A stretch of DNA of 64,000 nucleotides from Corynebacterium singulare (GTDB lineage Bacteria; Actinomycetota; Actinomycetes; Mycobacteriales; Mycobacteriaceae). This document shows, in pieces, positions 45,701 to 53,681 of the stretch (within the stretch, counting starts at the first letter, position 1; every line of letters begins with the position of its first letter). Location of the stretch: NCBI RefSeq assembly GCF_000833575.1, contig NZ_CP010827.1:2582096-2646095 (forward strand), read 5' to 3'. Both the position numbers and the translations under genes were made by a program. The notes beneath the pieces are model-generated. The model was not told where the DNA came from. It did not search any database and saw nothing but the letters and a program-made list of their open reading frames with translations.

Positions 45701-47632
45701 CTCGATCATGTCCTTGGCCATCTTGCGGTGCTGCGAGCCGAAGCCGGAGTACATGAAGACCGGGCCGTGCACCGTCGGGGAATCCGCCGCGGCGATGCCC
45801 ACGGAGACGGTTCCCTCAGACACCTGACGCAGGCGTTTGATGGCCTCTTCGCTTGACGACGCCACCACCACCGCCCGCGACCTTCCATGGTTGCGGCGGG
45901 CGAGGGTGCGGGCCAGGGAGAGCAGGTTCGGGTCCTCGGCCTCGATGTAATCCGCAAGGTCGGCCGCGGCGGCTGCGCGGCGCGAGGGCAGCAAGCCGGA
46001 GACCGGCAAGGCCACCGGCTGGCCTTCACCGACGGCGACCTGCGGGGCGTCCTGGCGGGTCAGCCCGCGGTAATCGGTGAGGACGACGTGCGCGTTGGTG
46101 CCGCCAAAGCCGAAGCCGGAGACGCCGGCGATTTTCTGGCCGGAATATTCGGGCCACTCGCGCGGGTCCTCGACCACTTCGAGGTGTTCAGCGTCAAAGT
46201 CGATGTAGCGGTTGGGGCCGGCGTAGTTGATGTTCGGTGGGATGACGCCGTGGCGCATACCTTCGATGACCTTGATGAGGCCGACGACACCTGCGGCGGA
46301 TTCGGAGTGACCGATGTTGGTCTTGGCGGAGCCCAGGAGGGTCGGTGTCGCGGCCTGGCGGCCTGGGCCGAGCACGCGGCCCAGCGCAGTGGCCTCGATG
46401 GGGTCACCGAGGATGGTGCCGGTGCCGTGGGCCTCAACATAGTCCACATCCTGCGGGCGGATGCCGGCATCGGCATAGGCGCGCTCGAGGACATCAACCT
46501 GCGCCTCCGGGTTCGGGGCGGTGAGGCCGTTGGAGTGGCCGTCGGAGTTGACGGCGGAGCCCTTGATGACGGCGGCGATGGTGTCGCCGTCGCGTTCGGC
46601 GTCGGCAAGCCGCTTGAGCACCAGCACGCCGGCGGCATCCGCGCGGACGATGCCATCGGCGTCATCAGAGAAGGCGTGGATGGCGCTCGTGGGCGAGGTG
46701 ACACCCAACTCGCTGAAGCCGATGGAGGCGTGCGGGGAGGACAGGATGTTGACGCCGCCGGCCAGGGCCACGTCCGCCGCGCCCACGCGCAGGTCCTTGA
46801 CCGCCTGGTTGACTGCCACGAGGGAGGCAGAGCAGGCGGTATCCACGTTGATGGACGGTCCGCGGAGGTCAAAAGCGTAGGACAGGCGGTTGGCAATGAT
46901 GGCAGACGACGTGCCTGTCATGGCGTAGGGGTGCATCTCCGCCGGGTCCGCGGTGATGAGCATGCCGTAGTCATTGTTGGTGGAGCCCATGTAGACACCG
47001 GTGGCGGTGCCGCGCAGCTGGTTGGCGGGCACTCCGGCGTCCTCGAGAGCCTCCCAGGCCACCTCGAGGAGGATGCGCTGCTGCGGGTCCATATTGGCCG
47101 CCTCCAGCGGGGAGAGGCCGAAGAATTCAGCGTCGAAGCTGGCGATGTCCTCGATATAGCCACCGTCGGTGTTCTGTTGCGCCATCTTCTCGCTGGTAAT
47201 TGGGTCGGAGGAGTACTCCGACCAACGGCCGACAGGCAGCGGTCCGGTACCGGGGCGGCCCTCAGCCAGCATGTCCCAGAACTCGGCGACGTTCTTGGCC
47301 CCTGGGAAGCGACCAGCATAGCCGATGACGGCGATATCGCCGCCCTCGATGAGTGGTGTCTGTGTCTGCCCTGACGTTGCTTGCGGCGCCTCGGGAGTTG
47401 CGCCGTTGACGAGGCGATCCGCCAGCTGCGCAATGGTGGGGTACTCATAGGCCACGGTCGGCTCGAGTTTAATGCCGAGGAGGTTTTCTAATTCGCCGGA
47501 AAGAACCACGGCGTCGCGCGAGGACAGCCCGAAGTTCTCCAGCGGCTTGGTGTCCGTGATTTCCTCGGCGGACAGGCCGGTGGTCTGCGCAACCCAGGTG
47601 CGCAGCCAGCCACGAAGCTCTTCAACGGTCAT
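42758..47632 (-). CDS. pks13: Mycolate-condensing polyketide synthase Pks13
   Basis: A 1624-residue multidomain enzyme joining two fatty chains into the alpha-alkyl beta-ketoacid. Domains: N-terminal ACP (FGLSSRDAV, residue ~35), ketosynthase about 95-520 (VDTACSASL with the active Cys, then EAHGTGTILGDP and GHSESAAG), acyltransferase about 630-950 (GMSMGEIGAAYA), second ACP about 1110-1190 (LGLDSLMGM), an Ala/Thr/Pro linker, and thioesterase about 1340-1624 (LGGWSFGGALAYE). All active-site residues are present. Upstream 302 bases separate it from fadD32 and hold its own promoter elements; accD3 overlaps its stop. Equivalent to Rv3800c. Confidence 0.97.
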   Translation of the reverse strand: MTVEELRGWLRTWVAQTTGLSAEEITDTKPLENFGLSSRDAVVLSGELENLLGIKLEPTVAYEYPTIAQLADRLVNGATPEAPQATSGQTQTPLIEGGDIAVIGYAGRFPGAKNVAEFWDMLAEGRPGTGPLPVGRWSEYSSDPITSEKMAQQNTDGGYIEDIASFDAEFFGLSPLEAANMDPQQRILLEVAWEALEDAGVPANQLRGTATGVYMGSTNNDYGMLITADPAEMHPYAMTGTSSAIIANRLSYAFDLRGPSINVDTACSASLVAVNQAVKDLRVGAADVALAGGVNILSSPHASIGFSELGVTSPTSAIHAFSDDADGIVRADAAGVLVLKRLADAERDGDTIAAVIKGSAVNSDGHSNGLTAPNPEAQVDVLERAYADAGIRPQDVDYVEAHGTGTILGDPIEATALGRVLGPGRQAATPTLLGSAKTNIGHSESAAGVVGLIKVIEGMRHGVIPPNINYAGPNRYIDFDAEHLEVVEDPREWPEYSGQKIAGVSGFGFGGTNAHVVLTDYRGLTRQDAPQVAVGEGQPVALPVSGLLPSRRAAAAADLADYIEAEDPNLLSLARTLARRNHGRSRAVVVASSSEEAIKRLRQVSEGTVSVGIAAADSPTVHGPVFMYSGFGSQHRKMAKDMIEISPLFKQRLEELDAIVAYESGWSILELVHDDSQTYNTETAQVAITAIQIALTDLLAAFGVRPAGVIGMSMGEIGAAYASGGITAEDAMLIACHRARLMGEGEASLADDQQGAMAVVELSAEEIDALPGHIEPAVYTGPGMTTVGGPREEVLALVEKLEGEGKFARALNVKAAGHTSAVDPLLGELYAEIAGIEARPLHTTLFSSVDRGKAYRPGTVVHDADYWIRMTRHSVYLQDATESAFDAGHTQIVEISPNPIALMGLMSTAFAAGKADAQLLYSLKRKVDPTESLLDLLSKLYASGAPVEYTKVFGSGALVDAPSTRFRRQRFWTNARPSSGVSGLPGARVTLPEGAVAFSTNADQAPSALALLEAAAEAVTPGAQIAASEEHLDLPAKGEVTTIVRRTLGGLSVAVHFVDGASTKLIAEGFASTLNLPAPAVTPEPTLAQAVTAPQFADPEVGVDAVRWDPAKETVEERLSLIVSESMGYDVSDLPRELPLIDLGLDSLMGMRIKNRVENDFQIPPLQVQALRDASLADVITMVEDAVAEQTPAAPAADASDATTPADATPAQATAPFALTESDDSAGKAATVSAKGGADELRGDNRGADGAQNDGERDGEAEGVGVAPRDASERMVFGTWATFTGKAAAGVTSALPEVSDEVAAQIAERLTERAGIEVTAQQVHEADALENLADLVREGLETEVEGNIRVLREADGPAVFMFHPAGGTTVVYQPLTRRLPADVAVYGVERLEGSLEDRAAAYIEDILHYARGRKVVLGGWSFGGALAYEVAYQLQERAARGEDSAEVAFIALLDTTQPAHPAPDTLEETKARWGRYAAFAKKTYGLDFDPPYEMLETVGEDALMAMLAEFLTSTDASEHGLSAGVLEHQRASFVDNQILGSLDMGRWASVSVPVLLFRSERMHDGAIELEPAYAEINPDGGWGVIVKNLEIVQLPGDHLAVPDEPAIGIVGKHMEDWIEEKIRK

Positions 47633-47729
47633 AAATCTTTAGCTTTCTAACGCGGACTATGTGCAAGGTCGGTCGATTTTGCGCAGCACGAAGGCGCGCT
47701 CGACGACGCTTCTATCAGAGTTATCGGAC

Positions 47730-47753
47730 GATTATCTCACTTCGTTAACTTGA
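47730..47753 (-). promoter_or_regulatory. pks13 promoter and operator-like site
   Basis: On the minus strand a GATAAT -10 element lies at 47730-47735, about 95 bases before the ATG. Ten bases upstream is AACTCAAGTT (plus-strand AACTTGAG at 47746-47753, AACT-TG-AGTT), a small palindrome covering or abutting the -35. The same AACTTGAG appears in a longer palindrome upstream of cop1. Confidence 0.55.
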
Positions 47754-47805
47754 GTTTCATAACCGACATGCCCTTATGTTCCCCCACCTGCGAAAACCCG
47801 GTTGA

Positions 47806-47829
47806 GTTCCACATACGTGCGTGTGGAAC
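47806..47829. repeat. Inverted repeat in the fadD32-pks13 gap
   Basis: Perfect 8-base arms GTTCCACA (47806-47813) and TGTGGAAC (47822-47829) with an 8-base loop. It lies upstream of the pks13 promoter and downstream of the fadD32 terminator-like hairpin; it may bind a regulator. Confidence 0.65.
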
Positions 47830-47869
47830 CGTAGCGCCCCAGCGGCTGAGGTTGACACAGACCGACAAG

Positions 47870-47898
47870 AGCCCCCACCACGGAAGGAAGCAGGGGCT
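47870..47898 (-). terminator. Terminator-like hairpin after fadD32
   Basis: On the minus strand AGCCCC pairs with GGGGGCT around a long, partly paired loop and is followed by CTTGTC. It lies about 37 bases after the fadD32 stop. The T-run is poor, so it may only attenuate read-through to pks13. Confidence 0.5.
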
Positions 47899-47934
47899 GC
47901 GTTCGGGCTGAGCGCGGTAAGCGCCAAGCGCGGG

Positions 47935-49794
47935 CTAGGAGGCGAGGTACTCCTTCTTGGCCACGCGCCGGGCAATCTTGCCGGAGGAGGTGCGCTTAAT
48001 CTCGTTGGCGTTGAACCACTGAATGGCCGCAGGGGTCACGCCGTGGTGTGAGGACACCGCAGAACGGATGACCTCGGAGGCGGCTTCATCCTCGGCAGGG
48101 TTGGCACCATCGGCGCGCTCAATGAGCAAGACCAGCTCCTCGGTGCTGCCGCCTTCAACGGAGAAGGCCGCGATGGAATCCGCGCGCACGTGAGCGGAGG
48201 CCTCCTGCACGGTGCCTTCAATATCCTGCGGGTAGTGGTTGCGGCCAGCCACGACGATGAGGTCCTTGAGACGGCCGGTGATGTAGACCTGGTTATCCAC
48301 AATCGTGGCCAGGTCACCGGTGGCGAGCCAGTTGTTGTCGTCCGGAGCATTCGCTACGCGCGAACCTTCAGCCAGGCGCTTACCCAGCGTGTTGTGGAAG
48401 GTCGAGGCAGTCTCCTCGTCGCGGCCCAAATAGCCGGCGGCGCGGTTTTCGCCGTGGAGCCAGATTTCGCCCACGTGACCGTCGGCAAGCTCGGCTCGAG
48501 TTTCCGGATCCACGATGGTCAGATCCTGGGCCACAACGCTCTGACCACAGGACGCATACGCCACCGAATCCTCGGACTTCTCCACGATGACGGCCTCGCC
48601 GTGCGCTAGGCGCTCGCGGTCAAAGTGCGAAATGATGGGGCGATCCGGCGTCTGTGGCGTCGTCACGATGAGGGAGGCCTCCGCCATGCCATAGGACGGG
48701 CGCAAGGTCTCGCGACGCAAACCGTACTCCTCCTTGCCGAAGGTCTCCCAGAAAGCATTCACCGCAGACTCCGTCACCGGCTCCGAGCCAATGATGATGC
48801 CCTCCACATTGGACAGATCCAGCTCCTCGCCCGCCGCCGGCGCACCGTAGCGCGCGGCGAGTTCCAGGGCGAAGTTAGGAACGACGGCGTAGGTACCCTG
48901 CAGCTGTGCATCGATAGGCTGGCGCTTCAGTTGGTCCACCCAGCGCTTGGGCTGCTGCACAAAGTCACGCGGGGTCATGATCTCCAGATTGAGGCCCAGA
49001 ATGGTGACGAATACGGCAAGAATGATGCCCATATCGTGGTGCATCGGCAGCCAGGACACCACACGCGGCGGCAGCTTGATCTGCACCGCGGTAAAGATCT
49101 GCAGCACGTTCGTCATGATGTTGCGATTGGTCAGCAGCACGCCCGCCGGGGTACGCGTGGATCCGGAGGTGTACTGCAGGAAGGCCGGGTGATCCACCGG
49201 CGGGGTCTTCAGCGCAGCCAGGGCCGCCTTGCCCTCCTCGGTCTCCAGCGGGTTGGTCCAGCTTGCCGCCAGGGAATCCGGCAGGGAATCAATGGAGATG
49301 ATGCGCGGGCGCTCCGCGGCCGGACGATCGGAGAAGTAGGCGCGGTTGGCTGCAGCCGAGACGTTGTTGGTGAGCACGACCGGCGGGTTGGCATCCCCGA
49401 ACACGGCGCGCAGGTGGTCGGTGTGCCCCGGCTCATTCGGGTCATAGAGCGGAATGGGCGTCATACCCGCATACATGGCACCAAGGAAGCCAAAGATGTA
49501 TTCCGGCGAGTTGCCGGCCAGGATGGCCACACGGTCCCCCATCTTGCCCACCTGCTGCAGGCGCGCGGCCACCACCTTGATGCGGGTGTTGACTTGAGAA
49601 CGGGTGAAGTCACGCGGGGTACCCTCAGGGTTGTCGTTGTAGACCCACTGCCGCATAACCGGGCGGTCGGGGACTCCTGCCTGCTGTTCAGCGCCGTAGA
49701 GGTGCTCCGCTAGGCCCGCCAGAGTGAGGTGCGGGGGCAGGGCGATGTTGCCCTTCTCGTCGAAGAACTGGCCGATCAAGGCTTTCAGATCCAT
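47935..49794 (-). CDS. fadD32: Long-chain fatty acyl-AMP ligase FadD32
   Basis: A 619-residue adenylate-forming enzyme. It activates the meromycolate-equivalent fatty acid as acyl-AMP and loads it on the N-terminal ACP of Pks13. Landmarks are the P-loop YTSGSTRTPAGVLLTNRN (residue ~170), PSYGMAEASLIVTTP, and LATGDLATIVDNQVYITGRLKDLIVVAGRNHYPQDIE with catalytic Lys near the end. The ATG at 49794 has AAGGAG six bases upstream, so I preferred it to the frame start 33 bases earlier. Equivalent to Rv3801c. Confidence 0.95.
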   Translation of the reverse strand: MDLKALIGQFFDEKGNIALPPHLTLAGLAEHLYGAEQQAGVPDRPVMRQWVYNDNPEGTPRDFTRSQVNTRIKVVAARLQQVGKMGDRVAILAGNSPEYIFGFLGAMYAGMTPIPLYDPNEPGHTDHLRAVFGDANPPVVLTNNVSAAANRAYFSDRPAAERPRIISIDSLPDSLAASWTNPLETEEGKAALAALKTPPVDHPAFLQYTSGSTRTPAGVLLTNRNIMTNVLQIFTAVQIKLPPRVVSWLPMHHDMGIILAVFVTILGLNLEIMTPRDFVQQPKRWVDQLKRQPIDAQLQGTYAVVPNFALELAARYGAPAAGEELDLSNVEGIIIGSEPVTESAVNAFWETFGKEEYGLRRETLRPSYGMAEASLIVTTPQTPDRPIISHFDRERLAHGEAVIVEKSEDSVAYASCGQSVVAQDLTIVDPETRAELADGHVGEIWLHGENRAAGYLGRDEETASTFHNTLGKRLAEGSRVANAPDDNNWLATGDLATIVDNQVYITGRLKDLIVVAGRNHYPQDIEGTVQEASAHVRADSIAAFSVEGGSTEELVLLIERADGANPAEDEAASEVIRSAVSSHHGVTPAAIQWFNANEIKRTSSGKIARRVAKKEYLAS

Positions 49795-49883
49795 GTGGGC
49801 TCCTTCGTGGGGAGGTAGATAGGTCACGTACTTTTGACACTAAAAATATCAGACGGGATCGGGAAAGTGTTACATGGCACGCA

Positions 49884-50819
49884 CTAGTGCGCGTCGATGA
49901 TGTCCTTGGCCCACTGCGTTACCCACTGGCTAGCCGTCGTCCCTTCAATAACATGCGGGTTGGAGGCGTACATGGCATGTACACCGTTGGCTTCGATGAG
50001 GTCCATCGCACGATCAAGACCGTTGCTGACGTCGAGCGGGGCATCACAGATGGAGTCATTGGGCGCACAGATCTGGAAGGTGCGGTCAGCTAGTTCGCCG
50101 AACCCATTGGCGCGCGCGCCGCGCATCGTTGCTCCCGGAACGATGCCCTGAATGAGGGTCGAGACCGGCTGCAGCGCAATCTCCGCGCCGACGCCACCGA
50201 CGTGTGCGCCGGGGTTGATGCCAACGCCTTCTTCGCGACGCCCATCCGCAATCACCGCCACTCCTGCCACACTGCTGGCGGGGATGGGGCCATTGCCGCC
50301 GCCGATGCGGTCGGCGACATCGCCCACGATGACCGCGCCCTGCGAGAATCCGGACAGGATGAACTGCGTATCGGGGCAGGTCTCGTGCATGTAGGTCAGC
50401 TCGCCCTCCAGGCGGGAGGTTCCTTCATCGCGGGACTCGTCGTAGCTCATCTCCTGCTGAGCATTGATGTTCTTGAACTGCGCGGTGTACGGCAGCGTCC
50501 ACACCTTGACGTCATTGGGGACGTAGGACTCCTTGAGCGGGTTGGTAATGGAAAGCATGAAGGAGTTCGGGTTCGCGCCGGGGTTGATGGGGTCATCGTC
50601 GGCGGCAGATTCCCACGTGCCCGGCGCGGAGACGAACTCGAAGCGCGGGCACCAGTCAGGCTGTGCGGGTTCCTCCTCACCGGGTTGCGCTGGGTCGTCG
50701 GAAGGCGCGACGAGCACTCCCGGTTCACCCTCGTTGCGGGTGTTGAGGAAGTGAACCGCTCCCCCGCCAATCACGGCGAGGAGGACGACGACGGCGAGGA
50801 CGGTGAATGTTTTACGCAT
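49884..50819 (-). CDS. Cutinase-like envelope serine esterase (Culp6/Rv3802c-like)
   Basis: A 311-residue exported alpha/beta hydrolase. It starts MRKTFTVLAVVVLLAVIGGGAVHFL, a signal anchor, then an acidic/Pro linker and the cutinase domain: catalytic Ser in LSGFSQGAVIVG, Asp in APNDSICD and His near SNPHVIEG. In M. tuberculosis the gene in this place (Rv3802c) encodes an essential phospholipase/thioesterase tied to mycolate metabolism. I chose the ATG at 50819 since it puts the hydrophobic segment at the N-terminus; an ATG at 50873 is possible. Neither has a strong ribosome binding site. Confidence 0.87.
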   Translation of the reverse strand: MRKTFTVLAVVVLLAVIGGGAVHFLNTRNEGEPGVLVAPSDDPAQPGEEEPAQPDWCPRFEFVSAPGTWESAADDDPINPGANPNSFMLSITNPLKESYVPNDVKVWTLPYTAQFKNINAQQEMSYDESRDEGTSRLEGELTYMHETCPDTQFILSGFSQGAVIVGDVADRIGGGNGPIPASSVAGVAVIADGRREEGVGINPGAHVGGVGAEIALQPVSTLIQGIVPGATMRGARANGFGELADRTFQICAPNDSICDAPLDVSNGLDRAMDLIEANGVHAMYASNPHVIEGTTASQWVTQWAKDIIDAH

Positions 50820-50898
50820 GGTGGGAAAATCTAGCTTGGGAAGGTGCGGGATTCCCTGCGGAATCCCTGACATGGAGCTGTGTGCGCTGGGCTTCGCT

Positions 50899-51417
50899 CT
50901 AGCCAGCGCACAGGGCGCGTCCCTGCTCCGTGATGAGCTGGGTGAGTTGCTCGTGGCTCAGCTCGCTGCGGCCCTGTTCGATGAGCTGGCCGGCCACCGC
51001 GGGCACGGTAACGGCATCACCCTGGCACGAAGCCTGGGCGGCGCCGATGAGCTGGTCCTCCACGCCGTCCGTGTTCACGCCACCCTGGGAGATCGCAGCC
51101 AGGAAGTGCTGGTTGGGCCCCTCATCGGGAGCGGGTGCGGGGATTTCGGAGACCTCGCGCGCGCCGCGGTCCTCAGGTTCGTCACCGGTTCCTCGGGATG
51201 AGCTGCCTGCAGGGGAGTTTTCGCTAGCGCTTGTCGACGTTTCAGAGGACGCCCCCGACGCCGCCGACGACGCGGACGCGGAACGCTCAAGCGGCGCCAC
51301 GGAGGTCTCGGTGGCTTCACTCTCATCGACAGTGGCGGAACCGCAGCCGGCCAGCAGTGCGCCAGCGGCCAGCAGCGCCGCCGCTACGGTGGGATGGGAA
51401 AGACGTCGCATGCGCAT
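50899..51417 (-). CDS. DUF732-type small lipoprotein
   Basis: A 172-residue lipoprotein with lipobox LLAGCGS at about residue 25, then a ~65-residue Ser/Ala/Glu-rich linker. A small C-terminal domain with two cysteines (ASCQGDAV and RALCAG) follows and matches the DUF732 pattern. Function unknown. It lies between cop1 and the cutinase gene, three bases after the cop1 stop, so it is in the same operon. Confidence 0.75.
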   Translation of the reverse strand: MRMRRLSHPTVAAALLAAGALLAGCGSATVDESEATETSVAPLERSASASSAASGASSETSTSASENSPAGSSSRGTGDEPEDRGAREVSEIPAPAPDEGPNQHFLAAISQGGVNTDGVEDQLIGAAQASCQGDAVTVPAVAGQLIEQGRSELSHEQLTQLITEQGRALCAG

Positions 51418-51420
51418 GGC

Positions 51421-53421
51421 TTACTTCTTGTCTGCCTGAACGGTGCCCATGACCTTGCGGATGACTCCATGCTGGAAGGTCTGGGTCAGGCCGCCGGCCG
51501 GGATTTCCTTGTAGTCTTCCGTCGGCCAGCCGAATTCGCCCTGCTCGTAGCCGTGCTTGCCCCACTCGTCGAAGATGTCGCCCTTGAGGATGTAGTGCGC
51601 GCCGCTGTCCATGGACCAGTAGATGTTGCCGTGCTCGAACTCTTGGAAGAAGCCGCCGTTGACCTGCTTTTCCTCGCCGACTGGGTAGCCCAAATCGGAT
51701 TCGGCCGCCTTCAGTTCTTTGTACTTGGCGCCGATAGCACCGTGGACGATGTGGAAGGAGCCGTCCGGGTTGTGGGTGAGAACGCCGTCCTCGAATTCCT
51801 GGACCACGCCGTCACCGATCTTGCGGACATCGGAGGTCGGGTACTTGAGGTCACCGCCCTCGTAGCCGTTCTTGCCCCACTCGTCGAAGATGTCCTTCGG
51901 GATGGGCCATGCGCCGTTCTCCGGGGTCCAGTAGATGGAGCCGTGCTCGAAGTGGACGTAGCGGCCGCGGCCGTCCGGGGTCTTTTCTTCGCCGGTCACC
52001 GGGAAGCCCAGCCATGAGGTCGGGCCACCGAGCTCGGAGTAACGCGCGCCGATGCGGCCGATGACGGCGTGGGCGCCGGTCTCCGGGGACCAGTAGGCGG
52101 TACCGGCCTGGAAGTCCTGGGCCTTGCCGCGGTCGGCGACGTCATACTCGTTGTTCAGGCACGTTCCGATGATGCCGGACTTGGTGGCATCGGCGATGGC
52201 GCCGACCGGGGTGCAGTCCGCACCGCGGTCGCTCTTGTCCAGACCGAGGGAGTCAGCAATGAACGGCCACGCCTCGGTCATTTCGAACTGCCAGTATTCC
52301 CAGCTGTGGACGCCGGTCGGGCGGAACTTCACTACCGGCTCCACGCCGGCGCGCTTGGCGTAGTCCACGAAGGTCTGGGTAGACATGCGGGAGATGGCCT
52401 CGAGACCCACGCCGGCCATGTTGGCCTGGCCCTTGGCCACGGAACCGATCTGGCCGTAGTCATCCTTGCCGTTGCCGGCGGAGACGTAGACCTTCATGTC
52501 CTTAAGATTCTCGATGCCCAGCTTCGGGTCGTGGTCAACCCAGTCCTGGGAGTACAGCTCGCCCCACATGTTGGTGGAGGTGTATCCGCCGGCATCTGCC
52601 TGGGCGGCGGTCACGGCCTCCGGCATGCCGGTGGTCGTGGTGTCGAGGTAGCCGGAGAAGGAGCCAACGAACTTGAAGGCCCACGGGTTGCGCTCGGCCA
52701 GGTTCATGGCGGCGGTACCGCCCATGGAGATACCGGTAACAGCGCGCTGGCCGTTGGAGCGGTAGGCCTTTTCCAGCACTGGGATGAGCTCCTGCATGAG
52801 GAAGGTTTCCCACTTGTAGTGCTTGCCGTTGTCTGCCTTCTGCCAATCGGAGTAGAAGGAAGACTCGCCGCCCACCGGCATAATGAGGTTGACGTTGCGG
52901 TCAGCGTACTGGGACAGGATGTTGGTTTCGATGGTCCAGCCGGACTCGTCGTCGCGGGCACGCAGACCGTCGAGGGCCCATACCTCCGGGAACGTCTTGT
53001 CCGGGCTGGAGTACCAGTCACGAGCCAGCTGAATCTGCACGACCTGCTCCTGGTCCGGCATGGCGGCGGACTTGATGTAGACCTTGAGGTGGCGGTTCGT
53101 CAGGTACTCGACACGGGAGACGGAGACGCCCTCCGGCAGTCCTTCGATGTCCGGGTACTCGGTCTCAATCGGGGTGCGCTGCGGCGGGTTCGACGGCGCG
53201 AAGGAGTCCGAGAAATTGGAGCTTCCCAGGATGTCGGTGAGGCCCTCGCCGGAGCTGGAGCCGGAGGACTGTGCGTTAGCCATAGGCAGCAGTGCGAGGC
53301 CCACGGCCACGGCGGTGGGCAAAGCAGCAATAGTCAGGCCCTTGCGAGCAGCGGACGGGGAACGCAGGCCGGCACGCGTGGACGGCTGTGCAGACTTCTG
53401 AGAAGGCGCAGTGTTCGGCAT
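51421..53421 (-). CDS. cop1: Corynomycolyltransferase with LGFP repeats (PS1/Cop1)
   Basis: A 666-residue secreted protein: signal peptide to about residue 50 (MANA cleavage), an antigen 85-type esterase domain (about 90-400) with Ser in GISMGGTAAMN and His in GVHSWEYWQFEM, and a C-terminal wall-binding region of LGFP repeats (about 430-650: GARYSELGGPTSWLGFPV, DEWGKNGYEGGDLKYP, GAKYKELKAAESDLGYPV, EWGKHGYEQGEFGWP). It moves mycolate from trehalose monomycolate to arabinan or to a second one. ATG at 53421 chosen because it starts the signal peptide. Matches the fbp (antigen 85) genes next to Rv3802c. Confidence 0.93.
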   Translation of the reverse strand: MPNTAPSQKSAQPSTRAGLRSPSAARKGLTIAALPTAVAVGLALLPMANAQSSGSSSGEGLTDILGSSNFSDSFAPSNPPQRTPIETEYPDIEGLPEGVSVSRVEYLTNRHLKVYIKSAAMPDQEQVVQIQLARDWYSSPDKTFPEVWALDGLRARDDESGWTIETNILSQYADRNVNLIMPVGGESSFYSDWQKADNGKHYKWETFLMQELIPVLEKAYRSNGQRAVTGISMGGTAAMNLAERNPWAFKFVGSFSGYLDTTTTGMPEAVTAAQADAGGYTSTNMWGELYSQDWVDHDPKLGIENLKDMKVYVSAGNGKDDYGQIGSVAKGQANMAGVGLEAISRMSTQTFVDYAKRAGVEPVVKFRPTGVHSWEYWQFEMTEAWPFIADSLGLDKSDRGADCTPVGAIADATKSGIIGTCLNNEYDVADRGKAQDFQAGTAYWSPETGAHAVIGRIGARYSELGGPTSWLGFPVTGEEKTPDGRGRYVHFEHGSIYWTPENGAWPIPKDIFDEWGKNGYEGGDLKYPTSDVRKIGDGVVQEFEDGVLTHNPDGSFHIVHGAIGAKYKELKAAESDLGYPVGEEKQVNGGFFQEFEHGNIYWSMDSGAHYILKGDIFDEWGKHGYEQGEFGWPTEDYKEIPAGGLTQTFQHGVIRKVMGTVQADKK

Positions 53422-53532
53422 TGGTGAATCCTTGCGATGTGTCGAGTGAAGGCACGTTGCATCGAGCGGGCTCCGCAGGTTCCCCTCCTGCGGAACTCGC
53501 CACTGCAGACGCGGTGAGCGGTCTAATGTGTG

Positions 53533-53555
53533 CTCAAGTTTAAGTTGAACTTGAG
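53533..53555. promoter_or_regulatory. Palindrome upstream of cop1
   Basis: Perfect 8-base arms CTCAAGTT (53533-53540) and AACTTGAG (53548-53555) with a 7-base centre, about 110 bases before the cop1 ATG. The arm sequence recurs at the pks13 promoter. It looks like an operator. Confidence 0.6.
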
Positions 53556-53597
53556 ACTTTTGGAAGAGGGACACGCCCACGCTGCCCCACCGAACAC

Positions 53598-53661
53598 GAA
53601 AAAGCCGGCTCCCCCAGCGCCTCAGCGAAAGGATGTCACTGAGACGCCAGAAAAGCCGGCG
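53598..53661 (-). terminator. Terminator after cmt2
   Basis: On the minus strand an outer stem GCCGGCT/AGCCGGC encloses an inner CGTCTCAG/CTGAGGCG stem and is followed by TTTTTCG. It lies 20 bases after the cmt2 stop, so cmt2 and cop1 are separate transcripts. Confidence 0.8.
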
Positions 53662-53681
53662 CAAAGAAGCTGCCGCGACGC

